Shown here one piece after another: positions 33,179 through 42,090 of a DNA stretch of 64,000 nucleotides. Numbering within the stretch: position 1 is the first letter of the stretch; each line of letters starts with the position of its first letter. The DNA comes from Bacteroidota bacterium. Lineage in GTDB: Bacteria; Bacteroidota; Bacteroidia; Bacteroidales; Lentimicrobiaceae. The notes beneath the pieces are model-generated. The model was given only the letters and a program-made list of their open reading frames with translations. It made no database searches and was not told the DNA's origin. The DNA lies in assembly GCA_009773455.1 (NCBI GenBank), contig WSXU01000002.1, forward strand, positions 62,001 to 126,000, written 5' to 3'. Made by a program: the position numbers and the translations under genes.

Positions 33179-35980
33179 ATGTCACAACCTGAAAAGAAAA
33201 TATTCCTGCTTGATGCCATGGCCCTAATTTACAGGGCGTACTATGCACTGAACAGAAATCCGCGAATCAGTTCGAAGGGGCTGAACACTTCGGCTGTTCT
33301 GGGATTTGCAAATTCACTGTATGATGTGATTAAGAATGAAAAACCCACCCACATCGGTGTAGCATTCGACACACAGGCTCCCACCGTCAGGCATGAGAAT
33401 TTTGCCGCCTACAAAGCTCAGCGGGAGAGCATGCCCGAGGATATTGCAACAGCGATTCCCTATATCATGCGACTGATTGAAGCCTTTAATGTTCCTATTC
33501 TTGCTGTGGACGGATTCGAAGCTGATGATGTCATCGGAACATTGGCCACACAGGCAGGAGGCAAAGGTTATCAGGTTTTTATGATGACCCCGGACAAAGA
33601 CTTCGGACAGCTGGTCACAGAAAACATCCGGATATTCAAACCGGGAAAGCCGGGTGAGCAGCCTGTGATTATGGGCCCGGCAGAAGTGTGCGCAAAATTC
33701 GGGATTAAAAGACCGGAACAGGTAAAAGATATGCTTGGACTTTGGGGTGATGCTTCTGATAATATTCCGGGAATGCCGGGAATCGGGGAAGTCACTGCCC
33801 GAAAGCTACTGGAAGAATTTGACACCGTAGAAAATCTGATTGCCAATGCCGAAAAGCTGGAGAAAGCGCCGATGCGCGAAAAGGTGAAAGAATTCGGACA
33901 ACAGGCCCTGATGTCAAAAGAACTTGCAACCATCATCCTCGATGTTCCCATTGCTTTCGATGAAGAGGCCCTGAAACTGACCGAACCCAATGTCCCTGTT
34001 CTTAAAGAATTGCTTGAAGAACTCGAATTCCGGACTTTTGCAAAAAGGGTATTTACGGATATCTCATTAAAAGAAGGCAGTCCGAATATTTCTGCCATGA
34101 AATCCCCCTCCACTGCGCCGGATCTTTTCAGCAGCATGAATGAAGTATTGCCGGTTCAATCGAACCTGAACACCATTGAAAACACCCCTCATTCCTACCA
34201 TCTGGCTGACACCTATGAGAAACGGACAGAACTTATCAGGCTTTTAAAAAAATCCGGTTCATTCTGTTTTGACACCGAAACTACTGGACTCGATACAACA
34301 GATGCCGAACTAGTGGGGATGTCTTTTGCAGTGAAGCCAGGCGAAGCGTGGTATGTTCCGATACCATCCGATCAGAAAAAGGCTAAGGAAGTTGCCGCTG
34401 AATTTGCCGGTCTTTTCGCCGATGAAAGTATCGGGAAAACCGGTCAGAATATAAAATATGATCTGTCTGTCCTTGCCAATTACAATGTTATAGTGAACGG
34501 TCCGATGTTCGACACCATGCTTGCCCATTACCTGGTGGAGCCTGATCTGCGACACAACATGGATTATATGGCGCTTACCTACCTGAACTATCAACCGGTT
34601 TCGATTGAAGCCCTGATAGGAAAAAAAGGAAAAAATCAGTTGAATATGCGTATGGTTGACCTTGAAACCATTAAGGAATATGCAGCCGAAGATGCCGATA
34701 TCACCCTGCAGCTGAGAAATAAACTCGAGCCACTCCTGGAACAAACCGATACCAGGGAACTTTTTGATACCGTTGAGATTCCACTGGTGAAAGTTCTGGC
34801 TGCCATTGAAGCTGAAGGGATTAAAATCGATACAAAAAACCTGAATGCTTATTCTGCTGAACTTGAAACCGAAATCAGACAGGTTGAAGCAGAAATTTAT
34901 CAACTGGCCGGAACCCGTTTCAACATAGGGTCACCTAAACAGCTGGGAGAAATTTTGTTTGACCGGATGAAACTGGTTGATAATCCAAAACAAACCAAAA
35001 CAAAGCAGCATTCCACCGGAGAGGAAATACTCCAGAAACTGGTCAACAAACACCCGATTATTCAATTGATTCTGGATTACAGGTCGTTGACCAAACTTAA
35101 ATCAACTTACGTTGACACACTACCCTTATTGGTGAATAAAAAGACCGGCAGGGTACATTCGTCGTTCAACCAGGCAGTAGCCTCAACAGGCAGGCTGAGC
35201 TCAAACAATCCCAACCTGCAGAACATTCCGATACGAACCGAGCGGGGCCGGGAGATCCGGAAAGCATTTGTACCCAGGAACGAAGAATATACCCTGCTTT
35301 CCGCGGATTACTCGCAGATCGAATTAAGGCTGATTGCTCATATGAGTGGTGATACTGCCATGCAGGAAGCCTTCAGAATGGGACTCGATATCCATACTGC
35401 CACAGCTGCCAGGATATACAATGTGGAACCTGATCAGGTAACAAAAGATATGCGCCGCAATGCCAAAACGGTGAATTTCGGGATAATATACGGAATCTCA
35501 GCATTCGGTTTATCTGAACAACTTTCGATCCCCCGTCGTGAAGCAGCTGAAATCATCAGCCAGTATTTTGAACGATTCTCCGGAATCAAGGAATATATGG
35601 CCAACACCATCATTTTTGCAAAAGCTCATGGGTATGTTCAAACATTGAAAAAACGCCGGCGTTACCTGCGGGATATAAACTCAGGAAATGCTGTAGTGCG
35701 CGGCTTTGCCGAACGAAATGCCATCAACGCACCCATACAGGGCTCATCGGCCGATATGATCAAGATTGCCATGATCAATATCCACAATGAATTTATCAGG
35801 ATGAACCTAAAATCAAAAATGATTCTTCAGGTACATGATGAATTGGTATTCGATGTATACAAGCCCGAAGTTGAACTGGTTAAACCCGTGATTGAGCGGT
35901 TAATGAAAACAGCAATGACACTGGATGTGCCGGTTGAGGTTGAAATCAGCACAGGCAATAACTGGCTGGCAGCTCATTGA
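33179..35980 (+). CDS. polA: DNA polymerase I
   Basis: A 933-residue polymerase for Okazaki fragment processing and repair. The N-terminal 5'-3' exonuclease (about 1-295) has 'LLDAMALIYRAYYAL', 'EADDVIGTLA' and 'GLWGDASDNIPGMPGIG'. The 3'-5' proofreading domain (about 340-530) keeps 'FDTETTGLD' with Asp365 and Glu367, and 'YAAEDADITLQL', so proofreading should be active, unlike in Taq. The polymerase domain (about 560-933) has motif A 'LLSADYSQIELRLIAH', O-helix 'RRNAKTVNFGIIYG' and motif C 'LQVHDELVFDV' (about 883-893). Standard length, own promoter. Confidence 0.97.
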   Translation: MSQPEKKIFLLDAMALIYRAYYALNRNPRISSKGLNTSAVLGFANSLYDVIKNEKPTHIGVAFDTQAPTVRHENFAAYKAQRESMPEDIATAIPYIMRLIEAFNVPILAVDGFEADDVIGTLATQAGGKGYQVFMMTPDKDFGQLVTENIRIFKPGKPGEQPVIMGPAEVCAKFGIKRPEQVKDMLGLWGDASDNIPGMPGIGEVTARKLLEEFDTVENLIANAEKLEKAPMREKVKEFGQQALMSKELATIILDVPIAFDEEALKLTEPNVPVLKELLEELEFRTFAKRVFTDISLKEGSPNISAMKSPSTAPDLFSSMNEVLPVQSNLNTIENTPHSYHLADTYEKRTELIRLLKKSGSFCFDTETTGLDTTDAELVGMSFAVKPGEAWYVPIPSDQKKAKEVAAEFAGLFADESIGKTGQNIKYDLSVLANYNVIVNGPMFDTMLAHYLVEPDLRHNMDYMALTYLNYQPVSIEALIGKKGKNQLNMRMVDLETIKEYAAEDADITLQLRNKLEPLLEQTDTRELFDTVEIPLVKVLAAIEAEGIKIDTKNLNAYSAELETEIRQVEAEIYQLAGTRFNIGSPKQLGEILFDRMKLVDNPKQTKTKQHSTGEEILQKLVNKHPIIQLILDYRSLTKLKSTYVDTLPLLVNKKTGRVHSSFNQAVASTGRLSSNNPNLQNIPIRTERGREIRKAFVPRNEEYTLLSADYSQIELRLIAHMSGDTAMQEAFRMGLDIHTATAARIYNVEPDQVTKDMRRNAKTVNFGIIYGISAFGLSEQLSIPRREAAEIISQYFERFSGIKEYMANTIIFAKAHGYVQTLKKRRRYLRDINSGNAVVRGFAERNAINAPIQGSSADMIKIAMINIHNEFIRMNLKSKMILQVHDELVFDVYKPEVELVKPVIERLMKTAMTLDVPVEVEISTGNNWLAAH

Positions 35981-36132
35981 TTTCCGAATTCGGATTCTAG
36001 ATTGCGGATTTAAAAAATGGAATGGGAAGCTGGGATATTCTGAACTTTTAACCTGACACCACAGCATTATTTAGTATCAGGATGGTCCGATATTCCATCT
36101 TATTATTACTCCATGTATTTTCCACACCGTAA

Positions 36133-36291
36133 TCAGGAGTGCCCGCCTACAACGATCTTTATAATTCTGAAATTCAGCACCATAAACCGGATTGCCTGCC
36201 AGGGCATAAAACGACGCCAGAATAATGTGCCCTTCGTTGGAAATGGCGGATAGGATTCGTCTGAATAGGATTGGATGGTTTTATTTTTCAT
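36133..36291 (-). CDS. 52-residue protein encoded directly after sulfide:quinone oxidoreductase
   Basis: A 52-codon minus-strand gene that begins with ATG at 36291, 33 bases after the oxidoreductase stop, and ends TGA at 36133-36135. Residues 1-27 include 'SYSDESYPPFPTKGTLFWRR'; residues 28-48 form an amphipathic/hydrophobic helix ('QAIRFMVLNFRIIKIVVGG'). The Pro-rich 'YPPFPTKG' start, clean start and stop, and coupling to the upstream gene point to a real protein. It may be a small membrane-associated partner of the oxidoreductase (inference). I do not recognise a named family. Confidence 0.65.
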   Translation of the reverse strand: MKNKTIQSYSDESYPPFPTKGTLFWRRFMPWQAIRFMVLNFRIIKIVVGGHS

Positions 36292-36324
36292 GATGTTTTG
36301 TTTTCTTTATTGTACCTGGTTAAA

Positions 36325-37782
36325 TTACTCTGGTAAGAGCCACCAGAAAGGATAACCTTTTGCTTTATGCAGGAACATATAGTGCATAAACCATTTCATC
36401 CAATGGCCTGCCAGCCCTGCCTCTCCCATGGTATATTTAAGGTTCCTGCCATATTCAGGATACTTTTCCCAGTCGGGAACTATCGGATGAACTGTCATTG
36501 TAGCAGCTGCACCGCTTCGCATACCATAGCCTGCTGAAACAATGCAGGCAGCGCCCATGCGACCCATACTCGCTGTATGCTTAAATTCCTGCTTACCGGT
36601 TTTTATTTCGTTGATGATGTTTTCAGCAACGATTTTACCCATAACACCAGAAGGCATACCTGTCCGCGGTGGTGAAGGGAAAATGGCCGTTCCATTCTTG
36701 CTGGTCATAGGTTTTGAAATGGGGTGTGGGGGGGCGAAAGCAATTCCCGGTGCATAAATATTACCGAATGCCGGACTCTGATAGGTCTCGGGCCAATCAC
36801 CTGCACTCCATTCGTCAAAAGGTCTGGAGGTATAATCAGCATCTACCTTCATCAGTCCGTTAGGAGCGAAAAGAAGGGATGAGATGTCTTCGCCGGTTTT
36901 ACCATAAGCTTTTAGTCCTACGCCAGCGAATCCGGGAATCAGCATCGAGAAATCAAATTCTATCTGCTTCATTTCCCCATCAAGGGTTTCATAATGGATA
37001 ATTCCGGGTTCGACTTTCTTCACACCTGCGCGCTTTATCCACTTAATGTTGTTCTCTCCCAGGAATGATTCTGCAAAAACACGGGTTGAGGTGATGTAAC
37101 CTCCACGCTTGATGTAGGCACCACCCATGCCAAAGTCACCCAGTTCAAATTCATTGGTAAGCCAGGTAATATCGGCAAGATGGTCCAGCTTTCTTTTCCT
37201 TATTTCAAAAGCTACGTTCAGGATATATTCGAAAGCGGCACCCTGGCAGGTAGCTGTAGGGTGACCGGTACCAATCACAAACCGCTGCTTCTCTCCTTTC
37301 TCCATTTTCCCGAAAGCTTCCTGCAGTTTTTCCCAGGCATGAGACGCATGGTCGTATGAACATACCGAGACCGTGTTTTTACCAGGGCCCAGACCTTCGG
37401 TTGCCTCAAAGTTCAGCTTCGGGCCGGTGGCATTTACAAGAAAATCATATTCCAGCTGATCTGTTATTCCTTTTTTATCTTCCGTTGTGTATTCGATGCT
37501 AACGTAAGGCGCATTTGAGTTTTCATTCCCTTCAGGGTGTATACTGACTGCTCTGGCCTGACGAAAATCAATGCCCCATCTCTTATAAAGCGGCGCCAGT
37601 TTGAATCTTACCTGATCGATGGTCATCCTGCCGACTCCAACCCAGATATTTGATGGGATCCATTGATAATAGGAATTCGGGGTAACCACAACCACTTCGT
37701 GCCGTTTACTGAGTTTCTTACGCAGAAATGCTGCAGCAGTATGTCCTGCTATGCCTGCACCCAATACAACTACTTTAGCCAT
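36325..37782 (-). CDS. Sulfide:quinone oxidoreductase-like flavoprotein
   Basis: A 485-residue FAD enzyme. N-terminal Rossmann motif 'VVVLGAGIAGHTAAAFL'. Three cysteines sit where SQR redox cysteines are expected: Cys141, Cys179 ('GHPTATCQGAAFEY') and Cys413 ('GAACIVSAGYG'). 'APGIAFAPP' and 'KPMTSKNG' near 340-365 fit the second FAD motif. The C-terminal 'HWMKWFMHYMFLHKAKGYPFWWLL'-type helix is aromatic and amphipathic, as used by SQR for membrane docking (that string is split here into 'HWMKWFMHYMF' and 'GYPFWWLLPE'). It oxidises sulfide and passes electrons to quinone, or detoxifies sulfide. Own promoter at 37834-37841; a 52-residue gene follows. Confidence 0.85.
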   Translation of the reverse strand: MAKVVVLGAGIAGHTAAAFLRKKLSKRHEVVVVTPNSYYQWIPSNIWVGVGRMTIDQVRFKLAPLYKRWGIDFRQARAVSIHPEGNENSNAPYVSIEYTTEDKKGITDQLEYDFLVNATGPKLNFEATEGLGPGKNTVSVCSYDHASHAWEKLQEAFGKMEKGEKQRFVIGTGHPTATCQGAAFEYILNVAFEIRKRKLDHLADITWLTNEFELGDFGMGGAYIKRGGYITSTRVFAESFLGENNIKWIKRAGVKKVEPGIIHYETLDGEMKQIEFDFSMLIPGFAGVGLKAYGKTGEDISSLLFAPNGLMKVDADYTSRPFDEWSAGDWPETYQSPAFGNIYAPGIAFAPPHPISKPMTSKNGTAIFPSPPRTGMPSGVMGKIVAENIINEIKTGKQEFKHTASMGRMGAACIVSAGYGMRSGAAATMTVHPIVPDWEKYPEYGRNLKYTMGEAGLAGHWMKWFMHYMFLHKAKGYPFWWLLPE

Positions 37783-37833
37783 ATATCGTTTTATAAATGG
37801 AAATTATTGAAAAACAGTGAGTCCGTTGAAATA

Positions 37834-37841
37834 CAAATATA
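37834..37841 (-). promoter_or_regulatory. Bacteroidota -7 box for the SQR gene (TATATTTG)
   Basis: Exact TAnnTTTG match on the minus strand, 52 bases upstream of the ATG at 37782. Confidence 0.7.
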
Positions 37842-37994
37842 AGTGTATTAAATATACGGCTTTTTGCCAACAGATTGAACCTGCACAGGAAAAAAGTTGA
37901 TGTTCATCCGTTCATCATTAGATTTATCGTCGGGCTCACGAGACCAACAAGCTGAAGCCTGCCTGGCAATCGCCTTTTGAACCGGCCTTTTGCG

Positions 37995-38002
37995 TATGTT
38001 TG
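37995..38002 (+). promoter_or_regulatory. Bacteroidota -7 box for the GH92 gene (TATGTTTG)
   Basis: Exact TAnnTTTG match 25 bases before the ATG at 38027. It overlaps the alternative TTG start at 38000, which can therefore be excluded. Confidence 0.7.
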
Positions 38003-38026
38003 CTTCTGAATATTATAAACAACAGT

Positions 38027-40339
38027 ATGAAATTTATCCTGAATATTTTTGCCTTTTTCATCATTCAGCAGCTTGCCGCCCAACAACCTGTTGAATATGT
38101 TAATCCTTTTACCGGTACCGACCATATGGGCCACACCTATCCTGGAGTGAGTGTCCCTTTTGGCATGGTTCAGCTGAGTCCGGATACAGATACGGTGCCC
38201 TATTCAACAGGGAAAGGTTATAATAAGGATGTTTATGCTTATTGCGGAGGGTACCAGTATAATGATAAAACCATCTGTGGTTTCAGCCATACCCACTTTT
38301 CGGGAACCGGACACAGCGATCTGGGTGATTTTCTGCTGATGCCGACCATGGGGTCGCTCCAGTTAAATCCGGGCACACGTGACAATCCGGAATCAGGATA
38401 CAGAAGCAGATTTTCGCATGAAAATGAAACTGCATCCCCAGGGTATTATTCTGTACTGCTCGATGATCCAAAAATTCTGGCAGAACTTACGGCTACTGAA
38501 AGGGTAGGATTTCACAGATACACCTATCAGAAAAGCGGAGAAACCAATCTGATCATGGATATGACAGCCGGCATTTATAACTATCCGGGAAAGAATATCT
38601 GGCAATTCGTCCGGGTGGAAAACGACACCCTGATAACCGGTTACCGCCAGACAAGGGGTTGGGCACGTACACGCACCATTTATTTCGCCATGGTACTTTC
38701 AAAACCAATTGTGAGCTACGGCTTTGAAAACGCAGAAGAGATTATTTACCGGGGTTTTTACCGGAAATTCAATGAGAAAGAGAATTTCCCTGAAATGGCC
38801 GGTAAAAATGTAAAAGCCTGGTTCCGTTTCAATGTACAGACCGGGGAACAATTGAAGGTAAAATTTGCTTTATCGTCGGTCAGTAGTGAAGGTGCACTTT
38901 TGAATCTAAGGACGGAAGTGCCGCATTTTGATTTTGACCGGGTAAAAGTGAGGGCAAACGATCAATGGAACCAGGAACTAAGCCGGATTAAGATCAACGC
39001 AACCGGGGAGGTTAAAAAGAACTTTTATACAAGTATGTATCATGCCTTCCTGTCTCCTACCCTGTATATGGATGTTGACGGACAATACCTGGGTGTAGAC
39101 CGGAACATCCACCGGGCAGAAGGGTTTTCCAATTATTCAACCTTCTCTCTTTGGGATACTTACAGGGCGCTTCATCCTTTATTGACCATTATCCAGCAAA
39201 AGCGCACTTCGGATATGATCAATTCGATGCTTTCGCACCGGAAACAGAGTGTTCATGGTATTCTTCCCATATGGTCGCACCAGGCCAACGAAAACTGGTG
39301 CATGATCGGCTACCATGCCATACCTGTGATTGCCGATGCTTTTCTGAAGGGAATCGGAGGGTTTGATCCCGGTGAAGCGCTTGAAGCAATGGATGCCAGT
39401 GCTACCTATGCACTTTATGATGGCATCGGGGATTATATCAAATACGGCTATGTACCGGCTGATTTAACCACCAATTCAGCATCCAAGACCCTGGAGTATG
39501 CTTATGATGACTGGTGTATAGCCCGGATGGCCGAGAAGGCAGGGCAAAGGGGACTGGCCGGCATATATGACCGGCGTGCCCGATCATTTGAGAACATCTA
39601 TGACAAATCCACGGGATTTATGCGGCCAAGATTGTCGGATGGCTCCTGGCAAAAGGAATTTGATCCGTTGAAAACTGAAGGTCAGGGGTTTATTGAAGGT
39701 AACGCCTGGAATTATTCACTGTATGTTCCCCACGATCCGGCCAGAATAATCGAATGGGCCGGAGGGAATGCAAATTTCATTGCACATCTGGATACTCTCT
39801 TTACCATGACGCTGGATGAAAAACATATAGCTGAATCAGAGGATATTGACAAACGGGGTATCATTGGCAACTATGTCCATGGGAACGAACCCAGCCATCA
39901 TGTACCGTATCTGTATGCCTATGCCGGTGCATCATGGAAAACACAGCAACGTGTACATCAGATTATGGACAACCTTTATGATGCCACGCCCGGAGGTTTG
40001 CCTGGCAATGATGACTGCGGTCAAATGTCGGCATGGTATCTTTTCAGCGCCCTGGGATTTTATCCTGTTTGTCCCGGCAGCAACGAATATGTGTTGGGAA
40101 GCCCGTCGGTTACCGAAGCCATATTGAATCTTGAAAACGGAAAAACTTTCACCATCAAAGCTCAGGGTTTAAGCAGTAAGAACATCTATGTTAACCGAAT
40201 CACGCTCAATGGAAAACCCCATAAAAAACTATATATCAGGCATGAGGACATAATGAATGGCGGTGAAATAGTATTTGAAATGAGCGATCATCCATCAAAG
40301 AAACAAGCGGAAACAGAAAACCTGCCAGGAAGCAACTAA
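38027..40339 (+). CDS. GH92 alpha-mannosidase, secreted
   Basis: A 770-residue glycoside hydrolase, exported by a signal peptide ending 'QQLAA' before Gln-Gln. GH92 marks: 'VNPFTGTDHMGHTYPGVSVP' near the N-terminus, 'FSHTHFSGTGHSDLGDF', 'FSLWDTYRALHPLL', 'EGNAWNYSLYVPHD' with Glu557 as likely general acid, and 'GNDDCGQMSAWYLFSALGFYPV' split by the conserved Asp662-Asp663 pair. GH92 enzymes are calcium-dependent exo-alpha-mannosidases, often alpha-1,2, on N-glycans or yeast mannan. No T9SS domain, so periplasmic. Not in a Sus locus here. Confidence 0.93.
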   Translation: MKFILNIFAFFIIQQLAAQQPVEYVNPFTGTDHMGHTYPGVSVPFGMVQLSPDTDTVPYSTGKGYNKDVYAYCGGYQYNDKTICGFSHTHFSGTGHSDLGDFLLMPTMGSLQLNPGTRDNPESGYRSRFSHENETASPGYYSVLLDDPKILAELTATERVGFHRYTYQKSGETNLIMDMTAGIYNYPGKNIWQFVRVENDTLITGYRQTRGWARTRTIYFAMVLSKPIVSYGFENAEEIIYRGFYRKFNEKENFPEMAGKNVKAWFRFNVQTGEQLKVKFALSSVSSEGALLNLRTEVPHFDFDRVKVRANDQWNQELSRIKINATGEVKKNFYTSMYHAFLSPTLYMDVDGQYLGVDRNIHRAEGFSNYSTFSLWDTYRALHPLLTIIQQKRTSDMINSMLSHRKQSVHGILPIWSHQANENWCMIGYHAIPVIADAFLKGIGGFDPGEALEAMDASATYALYDGIGDYIKYGYVPADLTTNSASKTLEYAYDDWCIARMAEKAGQRGLAGIYDRRARSFENIYDKSTGFMRPRLSDGSWQKEFDPLKTEGQGFIEGNAWNYSLYVPHDPARIIEWAGGNANFIAHLDTLFTMTLDEKHIAESEDIDKRGIIGNYVHGNEPSHHVPYLYAYAGASWKTQQRVHQIMDNLYDATPGGLPGNDDCGQMSAWYLFSALGFYPVCPGSNEYVLGSPSVTEAILNLENGKTFTIKAQGLSSKNIYVNRITLNGKPHKKLYIRHEDIMNGGEIVFEMSDHPSKKQAETENLPGSN

Positions 40340-40354
40340 ATGATCACAAACGTA

Positions 40355-40471
40355 TTATTCCTTTTTACCGGTGGGTTTTCTTCGGGGAGAAAGTTTGTAA
40401 ATCAGCCAGCCAAAGCCGGCGACGAGATGCACTGCAATGAGCAGGATTCCGATTTTTACCCAAATGTCCAT
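40355..40471 (-). CDS. 38-residue single-TM microprotein
   Basis: A 38-codon minus-strand gene: ATG at 40471, TAA at 40355-40357. It begins 'MDIWVKIGILLIAVHLVAGF' and continues 'GWLIYKLSPRRKPTGKKE': one hydrophobic helix (about 4-26) followed by a strongly basic tail, which by the positive-inside rule places the C-terminus in the cytoplasm. An exact TATATTTG box (40487-40494) lies 16 bases upstream, giving a short leader, which strongly supports expression. Function unknown; it is convergent with GH92, 15 bases from that gene's stop. Confidence 0.7.
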   Translation of the reverse strand: MDIWVKIGILLIAVHLVAGFGWLIYKLSPRRKPTGKKE

Positions 40472-40486
40472 TGAAAAGATTTGAAG

Positions 40487-40494
40487 CAAATATA
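40487..40494 (-). promoter_or_regulatory. Bacteroidota -7 box for the 38-residue gene (TATATTTG)
   Basis: Exact TAnnTTTG match on the minus strand, 16 bases before the ATG at 40471. Confidence 0.7.
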
Positions 40495-40848
40495 GGTAAT
40501 CTCCGAGTCCGGAGCATGGAATAAGGAATGCAAATCAGCCCCAATAGCTAAATTGTAAATCCTGCTTAAACCTGAGTATTTTCCCCTTGCGGGCCTTCAA
40601 GGATTCTACCCATTCCAGACCAGATGCTGCAGATCTTTATCGGTATAATTCCAAATTTGACGCTGACCAACAACCAATTTTTATAGGATATATACTTCCA
40701 CCTGAGTCAGTACTCTCTTATCGAATAAATTATACTATGACTAGTACATTATAACTATCCTCAATCAAAAATATCGTATTACAATTTCCAGAATAGGATA
40801 TAAATATACCTGTAATTCATATTTCATTTCTAACCAATTATTCCTATT
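40495..40848. other. Intergenic region
   Basis: 354 AT-rich bases with no gene. No clear -7 box upstream of 40849 could be assigned. Confidence 0.5.
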
Positions 40849-41976
40849 ATGAAAAAAACACTCTATTTTCTGGTTTTCATTTCTATGCTTTTTGCTTCCT
40901 GCAAAAAGGATGAAGAATCAAAACAATACTCTGTAAATGGTGAAGTAAAGAATCTGGCAGACCGTGCTGTCAGGCAAGGCACTGTTAACCTTATGACAGG
41001 CAATACAATTTCTTATACCGCCGCCATCAACAGCGAAGGAAAATACTCGGTTTCTGATGTTAAGGAGGGCTCATATACGCTTATGATCGAAGCGGAAGGG
41101 TACATCACCTATACTGAAACTGTCACCATTTCCGGGGATGCTTCTTTGGAGGCAATCCTAACCGGGGAGACGACGATGACCGGGTTAATCATTGACAGCC
41201 AGACAGGTTATGGTCTTGCCGGCGCTGTGGTGGCCTTTACTTGGGCAGTGACAAAATCAGGAAACGGTGTTGCATCTGACACGACCTTAGCCAATGCGGA
41301 CTTCGTTTTCACCACGGATGAATCAGGCATTATCGAAATGGTTGGAATGCCCTATGGAATATTTGATGTAGTCGTTCGGGCGAATGGATTTACAACCCGT
41401 CTGCTTTATAATGTTAATGTTACACCCGGTTATTTTGAACTTCCGCAGATAACGCTGGTTCAGCAAGTACTTGAAGGTAGTGTAAGGATTGTTCTGAACT
41501 GGGGCGAAAATCCATGGGATCTCGATTCACATCTGACAGGACCCATGGAAGACGGAACCCGTTTCCATATGTACTATATGAATCAGGAACCAGTAGGAAG
41601 CCTGGTTAATCTTGATGTTGACGATACAGACAGTTATGGCCCGGAAACAACCACATTGCTGACCCTTCGCGACGGTATTTATCGTTTTTCAATCTTCAAT
41701 TATTCTGAACAGTCCATTGAAGGTGGTTCGGGAATTTATACCTCCCCGGCAATAGTTGAGGTCTATAATTCCGAAGGTCTTGTACGTTCTTATACCGCCC
41801 CTGCTTTTACTGCAGGTTCAGGGAATACCTGGCGGGTATTTGAGCTTAATGTTACTGGTGGTAATTACACCATCAACGATATTAATTATTACCTTTTTGC
41901 CGAAGATGATTACATGGAAAAACATCAGCCCGGCAGCAAAAAGCAAGCAGCAAAGTTCCATTTCGGTGACTTCTGA
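40849..41976 (+). CDS. Lipoprotein with carboxypeptidase-regulatory-like and YfaP-like domains
   Basis: A 375-residue lipoprotein ('MLFASC', Cys18). Two carboxypeptidase-regulatory-like beta-sandwiches follow: about 27-105 ('VNGEVKNLADRAVRQGTV', 'EGSYTLMIEAEGY') and about 108-200 ('TGLIIDSQTGYGLAGAVV', 'YGIFDVVVRANGF'). The C-terminal domain (about 208-350) is YfaP/DUF2135-like, with 'VRIVLNWGENPWDLDSHLTGP' split as 'RIVLNWGENP' and 'DLDSHLTGP', and 'LTLRDGIYRFSIFNY'. The tail is basic. The role of YfaP domains is unclear; extracellular binding is likely. A terminator follows 17 bases after the stop. Confidence 0.75.
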   Translation: MKKTLYFLVFISMLFASCKKDEESKQYSVNGEVKNLADRAVRQGTVNLMTGNTISYTAAINSEGKYSVSDVKEGSYTLMIEAEGYITYTETVTISGDASLEAILTGETTMTGLIIDSQTGYGLAGAVVAFTWAVTKSGNGVASDTTLANADFVFTTDESGIIEMVGMPYGIFDVVVRANGFTTRLLYNVNVTPGYFELPQITLVQQVLEGSVRIVLNWGENPWDLDSHLTGPMEDGTRFHMYYMNQEPVGSLVNLDVDDTDSYGPETTTLLTLRDGIYRFSIFNYSEQSIEGGSGIYTSPAIVEVYNSEGLVRSYTAPAFTAGSGNTWRVFELNVTGGNYTINDINYYLFAEDDYMEKHQPGSKKQAAKFHFGDF

Positions 41977-41993
41977 ATGCTCCTGAAATAATC

Positions 41994-42024
41994 AAACAGG
42001 CTGCCTCAACCAGGCAGCCTGTTT
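41994..42024. terminator. Bidirectional intrinsic terminator
   Basis: Perfect 13-base-pair stem AAACAGGCTGCCT / AGGCAGCCTGTTT around loop CAACC, between convergent genes. Confidence 0.88.
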
Positions 42025-42090
42025 ATTGAAATTGGTCACTAACCTGAAACTAAGGTTGCTTTGTCTTCTTAAAAAATCCGAAGGTTCATT

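Noticed and set aside
35983-35994. Palindrome TCCGAATTCGGA after polA
   Set aside because: Twelve-base palindromes are expected many times in 64 kb; no T-run, so not a terminator.
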